Origin: Crocinitomicaceae bacterium
GTDB lineage: Bacteria > Bacteroidota > Bacteroidia > Flavobacteriales_D > Crocinitomicaceae
Direction of reading: 5' to 3'
DNA: 64,000 nt
NCBI GenBank assembly: GCA_020635955.1
Contig: JACJYW010000003.1
Span: 372,001 to 436,000 of the forward strand
A program made the translations under genes and the position numbers. Every line of letters begins with the position of its first letter. The stretch's first letter is position 1. Of the stretch, positions 52,648-62,630 are shown piece after piece. Below the pieces are notes generated by a model. The model searched no databases, was not told the origin of the DNA, and was given only the letters and a program-made list of their open reading frames with translations.

Positions 52648-52683
52648 ATCCTGGCATCTTATTTAGGTGCCAGGATTTTTTTT
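52648..52683 (+). terminator. Intrinsic terminator of rpmH
   Basis: ATCCTGGCA (52648-52656) pairs with TGCCAGGAT (52668-52676), followed by eight T. The rest of the 52626-53126 gap holds the 138-bp repeat, the hairpin at 53025 and the terminator at 53076; I see nothing else in it. Confidence 0.9.
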
Positions 52684-52754
52684 GCTCAAAAATCTATAGC
52701 ATTCAAAGTATGCTCAATGAAATTATCTCATTTGTTGTTTTTTAAATTATAAGA

Positions 52755-52893
52755 CTGCCTCATCCATTTACAGTTCATAGTTGAGTATCGTTCTGCTAGC
52801 GCACTTTGCTCTCAAGGGCTCCCCTTGTCGCCTTGAGCAGCTTCGTTTTGCTATACTTCACAATACACAAGCTAACCACCTTCAATGGGGCAG
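52755..52893 (+). repeat. 138-bp structured repeat element, copy 2
   Basis: Same element as 40188-40325. Both ends are conserved (CTGCCTCATCCATTTACAG at the left, ACAAGCTAACCACCTTCAAT before GGGGCAG at the right). The centre differs but still forms a stem here (GCTCTCAAGG with CCTTGAGC). Both copies lie behind genes on the plus strand. Confidence 0.85.
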
Positions 52894-53024
52894 AAAAATG
52901 GTGTACCAATAAGAAAACAAAGAATTACTTTAAAGACACCTGAATCAACACCAATGAATTAACTGATAGTTTGTTCTATCAATCCTTACCTTAAATTAAA
53001 GCGGCCTACAACATTATTACTGCT

Positions 53025-53048
53025 ATGTTCTATAATCTCATAGAACAT
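53025..53048. other. Perfect 8-bp inverted repeat
   Basis: ATGTTCTA (53025-53032) and TAGAACAT (53041-53048) around an 8-base loop; no T run follows. Role unknown. Confidence 0.55.
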
Positions 53049-53075
53049 AAATAATGATAAATTAAATTCATAAAA

Positions 53076-53105
53076 AAAGCCCTCAGAGAATCTCTGAGGG
53101 CTTTC
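53076..53105 (-). terminator. Terminator of the 53127-55124 gene
   Basis: AAAGCCCTCAGAGA pairs with TCTCTGAGGGCTTT; on the minus strand a T run follows (the A run at 53072-53078). Confidence 0.88.
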
Positions 53106-53126
53106 AATATTATTTATTCAATGAAA

Positions 53127-55124
53127 TTAGAATTTCTTCATTGGACGAACTTTAATTCCAGTTGTTCCTTGAGTTTTAGTTTCAATGAATCCGTAGTTTG
53201 AATTTACTGTATAAGCAGATAATCCCATAGTACCACTTGTCAACTCTGTTGAAGACCAGTATGTAGTATTATAAGTTAAAGCGTTTACCCCCATAACAAA
53301 TCCACTTCTACACATAATCTGTAGTTCATAAACTGAAGGTAAAAACCATCCAGTACCACCAACGGCATAAGAATCACATAGAATAGCAGCTTCATAATTA
53401 GCAGCATCAGCAACTAATAAAGCCGTATTTCCTTCTCCGTCAATGAAACTTGAAGCACCAACTAACAAAGCTGTTGTGTTAGGGTTTTCAAACAAAGGAT
53501 TTGCACCTCCAAGATCTGTCAAACCAGCAATCAAACCATGCTGACCTGATGAATCAACGTAAACGATAATTCCACCACCTAAAAGCTGACCAACTCTGTA
53601 TGAAGAACCTCCACCACCAAGAGAAGAAAGGTCTGTTGTTAATGTTCCTCCGGCATCAGTTAATTCTAGTGTAGTACCATTTAACACCATAGTTGTGTTC
53701 AACTCATTAGTTGGGCTTAAATCACCACCACCAGTAATTATTGGAGAAAGGTCAGCTGTTAGCGTACCTCCAGCATCAGTAATTTCTAAAACGTTACCAT
53801 TTAATACAAATGTTGTATTTAACTCATCAGTTGGATTACCAGCACCACCAAGAGAAGAAAGGTCAACGGTCCAAGGAGTACCAGCTTCTGTGATTGTCAG
53901 GTTAGTTCCTACCAATTGTGCATTAGTGATCAACTCATTTGTTGAAGAAGGGTCAGCACCGCCACCTAAAGAAGATAGGTCAACAGTTAAAGTACCTCCA
54001 CCATCTGTAATATTCAAAGTTGAACCAGTTAAAGATGCACTGGTATTGAACTCATTCGCCGGATTAGAATCTGAGTCATCTGTAGTAAAAGATCCACCAC
54101 CGTTTGATAAAGTAACAGTATTACCAACTTTATTAACTGTTTGTAACTCATTAGCTGGGTCAGCATCCGCATCATCTACATCATCTGTAAAAGAACCTCC
54201 ACCATTTGATAAGGTAACAGTAGATCCAGCTTTACTAATGATCTGTAACTCATTTGTGTTATCAGCATCCGCATCATCAACTGCATCTGTAAATGAACCT
54301 CCACCGTTTGACAATGTTACAGTATTACCAACTTTAGAAATTGTTTGCAATTCATTTGTTGGATTTGAATCCGCGTCATTTGCAATAGATGATAAGTTAG
54401 CACTCAACGTACCTCCGGCATCAGTGATCTGTAAAGTTGTACCAACAAGAGTAAATCCAGTATTCAACTCATTCGTAACACTCGCATCCGCATCATTTAC
54501 GTCATCAGTGAATGCTCCTCCACCATTTGATAACGAAACGATTTGACCTACTTTAGATAAAGTTTGTAACTCATTTGTTGGATTTGAATCCGCATCTTGA
54601 GCAATTGATGACATATCAACTGTAATAGTACCTCCACCATCAGTAATCTCCAGGTTTGTACCATTAACAACAGCACCTGTGTTATACTCATTTGTTGGAT
54701 CAGCATCCGCATCATCAGCATTATCAACTGTTTTAGCATGTAATGCATAAGGAACTGAGACCAATTGAGATGTTGAAGCCAAGGTATAGTTAGTTCCACC
54801 ACTTGGATCGATCTCCACTTTAATATAATATTGGTTAGAAGACCAGTCAATCGTTGACAAAGCAGGACCTGTATTAGCTCCTGTTCCAATTTGCAGATTG
54901 ATCAATCCATACGCGTTAGTAGTTGGTCCGTGTGTTTCAGAGAAAACTGAAGAACCAAGTACAGATCCCTGAAGGATACTTACTCTTACACCAACAAGTT
55001 GGTCAGTAACAGAAATACCTCCGGCATCTCTTACAACTGCCTGATAATTGAATTTTTGAGGTGCCTGTCCAAAAGACAATACACTCGTTAATAATACAAA
55101 TAAGGCTAAACTTATCTTTTTCAT
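53127..55124 (-). CDS. Tail-fibre-like repeat surface protein with DUF1566-like C-terminus
   Basis: 665 residues with a signal peptide (MKKISLALFVLLTSVLSFGQ). An N-terminal domain of the APQKFNYQAVVRDAGG type (about 21-130) leads into about ten degenerate repeats (about 131-500). Two repeat types alternate: DADxxPTNELQT-KxGxxVTLSNGGGSFTD, and LxGTTLxITDAGGTLxxDLSSL. The last about 160 residues (VGQLLGGGIIVYVDSSGQHG, WFLPSVYELQIMCRSG, TYWSSTEL) resemble DUF1566/Lcl-type modules. It is probably extracellular. No sorting domain of type A or B is seen, so its export route is unclear. Confidence 0.82.
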   Translation of the reverse strand: MKKISLALFVLLTSVLSFGQAPQKFNYQAVVRDAGGISVTDQLVGVRVSILQGSVLGSSVFSETHGPTTNAYGLINLQIGTGANTGPALSTIDWSSNQYYIKVEIDPSGGTNYTLASTSQLVSVPYALHAKTVDNADDADADPTNEYNTGAVVNGTNLEITDGGGTITVDMSSIAQDADSNPTNELQTLSKVGQIVSLSNGGGAFTDDVNDADASVTNELNTGFTLVGTTLQITDAGGTLSANLSSIANDADSNPTNELQTISKVGNTVTLSNGGGSFTDAVDDADADNTNELQIISKAGSTVTLSNGGGSFTDDVDDADADPANELQTVNKVGNTVTLSNGGGSFTTDDSDSNPANEFNTSASLTGSTLNITDGGGTLTVDLSSLGGGADPSSTNELITNAQLVGTNLTITEAGTPWTVDLSSLGGAGNPTDELNTTFVLNGNVLEITDAGGTLTADLSPIITGGGDLSPTNELNTTMVLNGTTLELTDAGGTLTTDLSSLGGGGSSYRVGQLLGGGIIVYVDSSGQHGLIAGLTDLGGANPLFENPNTTALLVGASSFIDGEGNTALLVADAANYEAAILCDSYAVGGTGWFLPSVYELQIMCRSGFVMGVNALTYNTTYWSSTELTSGTMGLSAYTVNSNYGFIETKTQGTTGIKVRPMKKF
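53640..54720. repeat. Degenerate tandem DNA repeats inside the surface protein gene
   Basis: The protein repeats of 53127-55124 are also visible at the DNA level, for instance near-identical blocks around 54110-54200, 54220-54300 and 54300-54370 (each reading GATGCAGTT-like or ACATCATCT-like spacers before TGATAA or TGACAA). Such blocks favour slippage and unequal crossing-over. Confidence 0.75.
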
Positions 55125-55137
55125 GGGGTGAAATATA

Positions 55138-55620
55138 TTATTGTATTACGATTTTCATTTGTTTGGCTAATGTTCCATTTGCTTCGAACATTAACATATA
55201 CGTTCCTCTACTCAAATAAGATACATCAACTTGAGTAGTTATTTCAGATATATCCATTACATCTATCAGTTTACCTTGCATATCCATGATGGTCATCTTT
55301 GTCAATTCACTTGAAGTAACATTGATGATATCATCAGCTGGATTTGGATAAACTGATATATCTAATTTCTTATCTGCATAGTCTTTTACTGAAAGTACGT
55401 AAATATCTCCCTGTTGAAAACCTTGAGTAACATCATTTGTAGGTATAGAAGAAGTTACTATAACAACCTCACCTAGCGTCCAACTAATAGAACCATTGGA
55501 AAGTTCCGTATATGTTCCGGCACTTCCAATCACATTCAATCCTTGCTGAGCAACTGCACTATTTCCATAATATAAGCCCAGAGACAGAACTAAAACTATA
55601 ATTTTCGCACTTTTCATCAT
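55138..55620 (-). CDS. Small secreted protein with T9SS type A sorting domain
   Basis: 160 residues from ATG 55620 (MMKSAKIIVLVLSLGLYYGN), with a signal peptide. Residues about 25-75 (GTYTELSNGSISWTLGEVV, VTQGFQQGD) are a short domain seen repeatedly before sorting domains in Bacteroidota. The type A sorting domain follows (KLDISVYPNPADDIINVTSS, YLSRGTYMLMFEANG). It carries no other visible activity and is 13 bases before the repeat protein gene, so the two may be co-transcribed. Confidence 0.88.
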   Translation of the reverse strand: MMKSAKIIVLVLSLGLYYGNSAVAQQGLNVIGSAGTYTELSNGSISWTLGEVVIVTSSIPTNDVTQGFQQGDIYVLSVKDYADKKLDISVYPNPADDIINVTSSELTKMTIMDMQGKLIDVMDISEITTQVDVSYLSRGTYMLMFEANGTLAKQMKIVIQ

Positions 55621-55674
55621 GTTAATATACGCTAATAACACCTAAAAGGTTTAAAATAAATCGACAAATTACAC

Positions 55675-55710
55675 AAAAAAGTCGACTATACAACTGATAA
55701 TCGACTTTTT
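55675..55710. terminator. Terminator behind the SprB-repeat adhesin gene
   Basis: AAAAAAGTCGA (55675-55685) pairs with TCGACTTTTT (55701-55710); on the minus strand a T run follows. It lies between the adhesin gene and the small type A cargo gene. Confidence 0.75.
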
Positions 55711-55726
55711 ACGCTTTTTTAATTTA

Positions 55727-58700
55727 CTATTTTAAAACTGTAACGTGACCTCTGTGGGTTTGTTTTTTGTCTGACAATTTTTCTCCAAATTCAATTTGCC
55801 AAATATAAACTCCATCATCTACTAATCCACCATCACCGTAATGTCCATTCCATCCAAAATCGTAGTTGAAAGATTCAAAAATGGTTTCTCCCCATCTGTT
55901 AAAGATCGTTAAGTGATACTCATATGGATCTACACCTGATGTAAACACAGGGAAGAAACTTTCATTGAATAAATCACCATCAGGAGTAAACACATTAGGA
56001 ACGTAGAACAAAATCTCTTCATGAATATCCAATGGAGAACAGATTGTTGCTACACATCCTTCAGGTGAAGTAACCGTTTGACAAATTTCAACAACTGCTT
56101 CTTCCTCAATTGGGAATTCAATATAAGGCTGAGGATCACTAGATGAACCATAACCTCCAAATGTATAGTAGTAAGTCATTGCATTTTCAGAAATATCTAC
56201 GATCTGAACCGCCGGATCTAATACAGAAGGACTATTTGGCTCAGTATAGAATCCAGGGATTGGATAATCATTTACCGTAACCGTACCAACTAACCAAGAT
56301 TCAACGCATCCCGAGTCAGATACAACAGTTATAGTCACGTCATAAACACCAGCATTTGCATAAACTTGCGCTCCAGGATTAAGATTGGTTGAAGTTCCAC
56401 CATTTCCAAAATCCCAGCTAACTGTATATCCAGGAGCATACAATACTGAAAGATCTATATAGCCTGGTAACGTATCTCCGGCACACATGATCCAGTTATC
56501 AAAGTATTGAGTTGGTTGTGGATTAATAACAACTGTCACTGTATCCGTTGCAGTCATGCCACAAAGATCATTCACCGTTATTATGTAATCTGTATCAACA
56601 GTAGGTGATACTGTAACGTTAACTAATGTGTCATTTGCATTACCGGTATTCCATGAGTAAGAATAATCCTGAGTAACACCAAAGTCGATCAATTCACCAC
56701 CTGCAGCAATTGCAGATAGATCTACACTTTCTCCTACACAGATCCAAGAATCGTTAAATGCTGTAACCGTCAATGGCGGTGTTGGCATAATGGTATAAGA
56801 TACCGCAGCTGCTGTACAACCATTTGGATCTGTTACAACATATGTCCACACCGTAGTATCAAATACAGTATATGTAAACATTGGTGTATTTACTGCAGGG
56901 CTACCAAGGTCATCAGTCCATGTGAATGATGCATAAGGCACTGTACCACCATTTGTAAAGGCTTGTACAAATACATCTTCACCATAACATGCTGGCCAAT
57001 CAGATGGAGCAAGTGAATAAAGTGAATCTGGTTGATAAATAGTTACGTTTGAAATCGCTTCACAACCATTTGCATCAGTCACTGAAATATCATAGTTACC
57101 TGTAGTTAGACCAGTGAAAGAGTTTGTTCCTACATAGCTGGTACCACCATCAATACTATAATTGTAAGGAGCTGTTCCTGTTACAGGCTGAGTAATATCA
57201 ATTTGACCTGTATTAACAACAACACCAGGGTTGTTTAAATCAGGAATACCATCAAAACAAAGCTGATCTGTCACTGTTACCCCAGGTATTACTAATGCAG
57301 GAGGATCAACCAAGGTAAAGGATGTATCCATTTGACATCCATTTGCATCAGTCAAGCCTACATTATAAGTACTTGCACAAACGTTAGTTGCATTTGGAGA
57401 CACAGATCCTGCAATATTACCACCCCAGTTATATGAATAAGGAGCGGTACCACCTGTAACAACTGTCGTAACAGTTCCATCACAAGCGTTTGCACAAACC
57501 GGATCAGTTATAACAAAGGTTTGCCATGCCAAAGCATTCGGTTCAGCAACAGTACTTGTACCTGTTAATTGACATCCGTTCGCATCTTCAACAACAGTAT
57601 TGTATGTACCAGCCTGGATGAAGCTAAATGTACCTCCAGCCTGGAATGGTGCACCACCTGTTATACTGAACTGATATGGTTGCGTACCTCCTGTTGATGA
57701 TAAAACGATCTGTCCAGTTGAGTTTCCATTACAGGTTAAGTCAGTTACTACATCTCCCAATGTTAGAACAGCCGGTTCTGTAATGGTTGTTTGTAAAGTA
57801 GCAATACAACCGTTAGCATCCTGAACATTTACGTCATATGTACCAGCAGATAATCCAGAGAATGTATTAGATGCCTGATATGCTCCAGCATCCAATGAAT
57901 ATGTATATGCTCCTACTCCACTTGAAGCAGTCACCACAATTTGTCCATCACCCGAAGCATTACAAGTTAAATGAGTTACTGCAAGATTATCAATTTGAGG
58001 AGTGTTATCAGCTGTTGTGGTCACCATTGAATCAGCCTGACATCCATTGGCATCTTCAACAACTAGAACAAAGTTACCTACTGTAAGTCCATTAAAAACA
58101 AAGTTAGGAGCTCCCGCATTTGGCACTACGCCACCATCATTATAATAAGTAAATGCTCCTGTACCACCAGACCCGTTAACATCAATCGTAGCATTTGATT
58201 GACCACAAGTTTCAGGTGTAAGAGTAATAGTCATTGTAACAGGAGTTGGTTCACTGATCAAAATATTTGAAACAGTTGTACATCCATTATCATCTTTTAC
58301 AAGTACATCATAAGAACCTGCTGCCAATCCTGAAAGTGTTGAATTAGACTGGAAAGTAGTTCCATTATTAGGACTATATACGTAAGGAGCCGTTCCACCA
58401 TTAGCTGTTACAGCTATTGTTCCGTCAGCCGATCCATTACACTGGGCATCTGTCGGGTTATAAATTGCTGTTAATAAAGGTGGTTCATTCACCACCTGAA
58501 CAGTATCAGCAGTACATCCGTTAGCATCCGTTACAGTAATAGGATATCCACCCACAGGGCTAGCTGCCAATAGAGGATAAACTCCAGTAGCGTTAACGTT
58601 TCCATTTAAGTTATAAGAAAATGCTGGAGTACCACCTCCCGCAACAACTTGAACGAAACCAGTATTATCACCATTACAAACCAAATCAGTTTCAATCAGG

Positions 58701-61700
58701 TTAATTGTAATATCGGTAGGTTGTGATAAAGTAATATCAAAAGTTCCAAGACAGTTAAGTCCATCCTTTGCTGTAATCGTATAAGTACCCTGAGTAAGTC
58801 CTGTGAATTGTAATCCAGCCTGGAAGTTAACTCCATCAATACTGTATGTATACGGTCCACCTGTTCCACCTGTTGTTCCGGCGTTAACGTCAATAATTCC
58901 ATCTGAACCTCCAAAACACAATGGATCTGTTCCAACAGCTGTTACTAAAATCGTATCCGGCTCTGGAATATTTACTTCTTGAATACCTAAACACAAACCA
59001 TTATCCTCAATAGTAATGAAATGCTGTCCTGCACATAATCCAAAGAAGTCACCAGTTCCTTGTGACCCGCCAGTATTAATAGTATAAGTAAATGGTGGTG
59101 CACCAAATTGTTGAGACACAATAGCTACTCCATCACAAGAATTGTAACAAGATGTACTTACTTCAAAATCAACTTGGGTAACCATTACGTTATCCGAAAG
59201 TGCAGAATACGTTGAATCAATACAACCATTCGCGTCAATACATACAAGATTATATAAACCAGAAAACAAACTTCCAAAGAATCCACTAGGCTGCAATGCT
59301 CCACCAGTTCCGGTAATTGAATAAGTGTATGGAGCTGATCCATTCAAAGCAATTATCTCAAATGATCCATCATTGGCACCGCAGTTAGATGGGTTATTTG
59401 CAATAAATACGAAGTCAAATGCCGGTGGTTCAGTTACAGTAATTTGACCAGTTTCCTGACATCCATTAGCATCTTCAATAACAAGGTTGTAGGTACCAGC
59501 AGCTATTCCAGTTACCGGATCTGATCCACTGAAAGTTGATCCGTTATTAACACTGTATTGGTAAGCCGGTGTACCACCAGCACCTGCAAAGGTAATTGAT
59601 CCATCTGCCAAACCATGACATGATGGTTCAACGAAAGAAGGTGTTAATGTAACCGGTGTAGGTTCAAAAACATCCACCACATCATTGGCCAAACATCCGT
59701 TTGCATCTTTAACAACTACCTGAATAGCACCAGCACAAAGACCGGTCAACACATTTGAAGCCTGGAACACTAATCCGTTATCTGAACTGTATGTATATGG
59801 AGGCGTAGCGTTGTTTGCTGTTACTGAAATTTGACCATCACAAACTCCATTACAAGAAGCATCCGTTACAACGGTTGTAAAGGTAAGGCCAGAAGGTTGA
59901 GAAATATTTAAGTTGACAGTTCCTGTACATCCATTTGCATCAGTAACTGTTACCGTATGAGCACCTGCGCTCAATCCAGCAAAGAAGTTACTTGCCTGGT
60001 TAGGACCGGCATCAATACTATACTGGAATGGAGCTTGTCCACCTGTAACACCAATAGTCGCATCTCCAGTCAAAGCACCAGCACAGGCAACATCATGAAG
60101 AATATCCACAAAAGGGGCCGGACCAGCAGATGAAGCCACCGTCACCGAAACTGTTTCTGTACATCCGTTCGCATCTGCTACCGTAACTGTATAAGTAGCT
60201 GCAGCCAAACCTGTAAAACTTGATGATGCCTGGTTAGCTCCACCAATATTATACTGATAAGGAGGTGTTCCTCCGCCTGCAGTAACGTTCAATGTTCCAT
60301 TATTAGCACCACAAGTTGCTGGTGTTGTTCCACCCTGAACCAAAGTTACATCTGTAGGCTCCGTAATTGCTATGTTGCTCAATGGAAGCTGACATCCATT
60401 CGCATCTTTAACTATAATATTATAAGTTCCATCACATAATCCAGTAAATGTTCCAGATGCGCCAAAAGTACCTCCGTTAATATTATACTGATATGCTGCT
60501 GTACCTCCAGTTGGAGCAGAAACAGCTATTTGACCATCACAAACATTAAAACAAGACACCATTGTAGGAGTTGCATTTGCTGCAAGAACTGCTGGTTGAC
60601 CAATTGTTACACTTGTAGTTGACTGACATCCAGCAAAATCTGTAATAGTAACATTGTAAGTTCCGGCAGGTAAGTTACTTGCAGTTTGAGTTGTTTGGTT
60701 ACCAGTACCTGCATCCCATTGGTAAGTATATGGTGCAATTCCGTTTGCAGGGTTAGCAGTTGCAGAACCTGTAGAACCTCCATTACATAGCGCATCTGTA
60801 CCAGTTGCTGAAACAGTACAACAAGCCGGACCTGGAGTAATAGTAAAGTTACCATTCACCGAACATCCACCACTTCCAGTTACTGTAACAGTATAGTTAC
60901 CTGGTGCCAGATTTGAAAAGTTTCCAGTTGCATTCGAACCAGAACCAGCTCCTGCAATGGTATACGTATAAGGACCTGTTCCACCTGTAACGGATATGGA
61001 AGCCGTCCCCGTATTATCGCCGAGACAAGCTTCAACAGTAGTATTAATAGGGTTTAAAATCATATTATCTACCGTAATGAAAACTGAATCACAAACTGAG
61101 TTAGTTCCATTTGTGTAGCAGCAGTCATACCATCCAGAAGATGTAACGTTTGCAGTAACGTTTGGAGAATCAGGAGATCCAGGGATGTGACCCCAATCAT
61201 AATAATAAGGAGCACAAGGGTTAGCGTATACATAAAAGTTATCAATTCCCCAGTGGTCAAATCCAGTACCTGAAGATCCCCATTGATGTAACTGGAACAT
61301 TGTACTAGAAGTCTGTGCTCCAGCAGGAATTGTGAAACAGTAGTTATGCCAGGTAGTAAAAGGAGTTGTTCCTGAAGCGTATGGAGAATATACGGAACCA
61401 GGCCATGCTGTTAAAATATTTCCATTTGGTGCAAAATAAGCAAAGTCTACCCAGGTAGCACCTCCATTAATTGAATACTGCAAACTCACCCCTTCGTTGT
61501 ATGCATCCGCACCTTCACATGGTGAAGAATCCCCACAAGACTCACAGGTAAATTTAAAATCAAAACAAACAGTACCACCGCAAGAAACATCAACTGAAGC
61601 AGTAGTCATTTCTCTTGGTGCTGCCGTAGTAGGCCCCATCCACAAATAAGTAGTACCATCTACAGAAGGACCACATGGATTGTTGAATTGAGCGGCTGGA

Positions 61701-61909
61701 GATGCACTCCATCCGGAAGCAACCGTACCGTTATTAAAGTTATCACCAAACACCGGAACTGTAGAGTTCCCTAAAGCAGTGAAGTTAACGTTACCACCAC
61801 CACATGGCAATGAAGTTGGCGAAGCACCGACCGTTATCGTCTGGCCGTAAGTTACCCCGGTCAAACCAACCGAGATCAACATTATAAGGAGAAGACTAAA
61901 CTTTTTCAT
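55727..61909 (-). CDS. Giant adhesin with SprB repeats and T9SS type B sorting domain
   Basis: 2060 residues with a signal peptide (MKKFSLLLIMLISVGLTGVT). Residues about 40-235 look like a jelly-roll domain (CFDFKFTCESCGDSSPCEGA). From about 290 to 1650 there are some 17 SprB-type repeats of about 75 residues, each ending in a phrase like VTVTDANGC. Ig/PKD-like domains follow (SWDFGNGGTSTNLNPG). The last about 90 residues are the gliding-motility-associated C-terminal domain (FYVPNVFTPDGDLFNESFFP, LTIFNRWGETIFES, WNGHYGDG). It is exported by the type IX system and probably stays on the cell surface, anchored with a PorP/SprF-like partner. Confidence 0.95.
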   Translation of the reverse strand: MKKFSLLLIMLISVGLTGVTYGQTITVGASPTSLPCGGGNVNFTALGNSTVPVFGDNFNNGTVASGWSASPAAQFNNPCGPSVDGTTYLWMGPTTAAPREMTTASVDVSCGGTVCFDFKFTCESCGDSSPCEGADAYNEGVSLQYSINGGATWVDFAYFAPNGNILTAWPGSVYSPYASGTTPFTTWHNYCFTIPAGAQTSSTMFQLHQWGSSGTGFDHWGIDNFYVYANPCAPYYYDWGHIPGSPDSPNVTANVTSSGWYDCCYTNGTNSVCDSVFITVDNMILNPINTTVEACLGDNTGTASISVTGGTGPYTYTIAGAGSGSNATGNFSNLAPGNYTVTVTGSGGCSVNGNFTITPGPACCTVSATGTDALCNGGSTGSATANPANGIAPYTYQWDAGTGNQTTQTASNLPAGTYNVTITDFAGCQSTTSVTIGQPAVLAANATPTMVSCFNVCDGQIAVSAPTGGTAAYQYNINGGTFGASGTFTGLCDGTYNIIVKDANGCQLPLSNIAITEPTDVTLVQGGTTPATCGANNGTLNVTAGGGTPPYQYNIGGANQASSSFTGLAAATYTVTVADANGCTETVSVTVASSAGPAPFVDILHDVACAGALTGDATIGVTGGQAPFQYSIDAGPNQASNFFAGLSAGAHTVTVTDANGCTGTVNLNISQPSGLTFTTVVTDASCNGVCDGQISVTANNATPPYTYSSDNGLVFQASNVLTGLCAGAIQVVVKDANGCLANDVVDVFEPTPVTLTPSFVEPSCHGLADGSITFAGAGGTPAYQYSVNNGSTFSGSDPVTGIAAGTYNLVIEDANGCQETGQITVTEPPAFDFVFIANNPSNCGANDGSFEIIALNGSAPYTYSITGTGGALQPSGFFGSLFSGLYNLVCIDANGCIDSTYSALSDNVMVTQVDFEVSTSCYNSCDGVAIVSQQFGAPPFTYTINTGGSQGTGDFFGLCAGQHFITIEDNGLCLGIQEVNIPEPDTILVTAVGTDPLCFGGSDGIIDVNAGTTGGTGGPYTYSIDGVNFQAGLQFTGLTQGTYTITAKDGLNCLGTFDITLSQPTDITINLIETDLVCNGDNTGFVQVVAGGGTPAFSYNLNGNVNATGVYPLLAASPVGGYPITVTDANGCTADTVQVVNEPPLLTAIYNPTDAQCNGSADGTIAVTANGGTAPYVYSPNNGTTFQSNSTLSGLAAGSYDVLVKDDNGCTTVSNILISEPTPVTMTITLTPETCGQSNATIDVNGSGGTGAFTYYNDGGVVPNAGAPNFVFNGLTVGNFVLVVEDANGCQADSMVTTTADNTPQIDNLAVTHLTCNASGDGQIVVTASSGVGAYTYSLDAGAYQASNTFSGLSAGTYDVNVQDANGCIATLQTTITEPAVLTLGDVVTDLTCNGNSTGQIVLSSTGGTQPYQFSITGGAPFQAGGTFSFIQAGTYNTVVEDANGCQLTGTSTVAEPNALAWQTFVITDPVCANACDGTVTTVVTGGTAPYSYNWGGNIAGSVSPNATNVCASTYNVGLTDANGCQMDTSFTLVDPPALVIPGVTVTDQLCFDGIPDLNNPGVVVNTGQIDITQPVTGTAPYNYSIDGGTSYVGTNSFTGLTTGNYDISVTDANGCEAISNVTIYQPDSLYSLAPSDWPACYGEDVFVQAFTNGGTVPYASFTWTDDLGSPAVNTPMFTYTVFDTTVWTYVVTDPNGCTAAAVSYTIMPTPPLTVTAFNDSWICVGESVDLSAIAAGGELIDFGVTQDYSYSWNTGNANDTLVNVTVSPTVDTDYIITVNDLCGMTATDTVTVVINPQPTQYFDNWIMCAGDTLPGYIDLSVLYAPGYTVSWDFGNGGTSTNLNPGAQVYANAGVYDVTITVVSDSGCVESWLVGTVTVNDYPIPGFYTEPNSPSVLDPAVQIVDISENAMTYYYTFGGYGSSSDPQPYIEFPIEEEAVVEICQTVTSPEGCVATICSPLDIHEEILFYVPNVFTPDGDLFNESFFPVFTSGVDPYEYHLTIFNRWGETIFESFNYDFGWNGHYGDGGLVDDGVYIWQIEFGEKLSDKKQTHRGHVTVLK

Positions 61910-61924
61910 AGTTCTTAGGGTTTG

Positions 61925-62347
61925 TTAGATTTTGGTGATCTTAATATTTTGTAATTCAAACTTAGATAGTTTGACATCTGTATCATATGTTATGAAATCC
62001 TTGTATATATAATAAGGTCCATAAGGAGTATCACAAGTACCTTCTTGCGAATCATTCTTTTCAACCTCAACACTGAAATGATTCTCACCTTCTTCTACAT
62101 GCTTTGTAACTTGTTTATCGTTATACCAAATAACCTGATCCCATTCAACTTTTACTTTTGAATTGGTTGTGTTAACCACTTTAATAATAACCGCCTTTTG
62201 AGCAGGTATATTCTTTGCATAACAATCTGATTCTTTAGTGTAAATCTCTACACCATCTACAGTAGAATAAAGTTCCCAATCTGTACCTTGCGCAACAGCA
62301 GCAGTGGTAAGGGAGAAAGCAAATAATAATCCAAGAAAACTTTTCAT
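61925..62347 (-). CDS. Small secreted protein
   Basis: 140 residues from ATG 62347 (MKSFLGLLFAFSLTTAAVAQ), a clear signal peptide; an upstream in-frame ATG at 62383 is less likely. The body is beta-rich: DWELYSTVDGVEIYTKESDC, VIIKVVNTTNSKVKVEWDQV, HFSVEVEKNDSQEGTCDTPY. It lies 16 bases before the adhesin gene and is probably in the same transcript. No family is recognised. Confidence 0.82.
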   Translation of the reverse strand: MKSFLGLLFAFSLTTAAVAQGTDWELYSTVDGVEIYTKESDCYAKNIPAQKAVIIKVVNTTNSKVKVEWDQVIWYNDKQVTKHVEEGENHFSVEVEKNDSQEGTCDTPYGPYYIYKDFITYDTDVKLSKFELQNIKITKI

Positions 62348-62630
62348 AATTGTGAGGTTGTTTAGTATAGTGACGCTATGCAAGCCTAACGGTTGTCTAT
62401 CAATTCAATTATTTTTTTAGTTATGTAATATTTTAATAGCCAAAGCCCTGTAAAATTAAACGATTTAGTATAACTACGCATGAATTCAAATTTTGTTTAT
62501 TAACAATTACAAATCCAGCTGTTATACAATTAACACATGTGTTTTCTAACTTGATCTTTATTAAAGCTCTAGATACAATGGCTGTTTTCAATTTTATGAA
62601 AATAGCTGTCTATATGCTAATAAATTAGTG

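Noticed and set aside
53695..54546. Plus-strand 283-codon frame
   Set aside because: It is the antisense of the repeat region of the surface protein gene and is open only because of the repeat composition.
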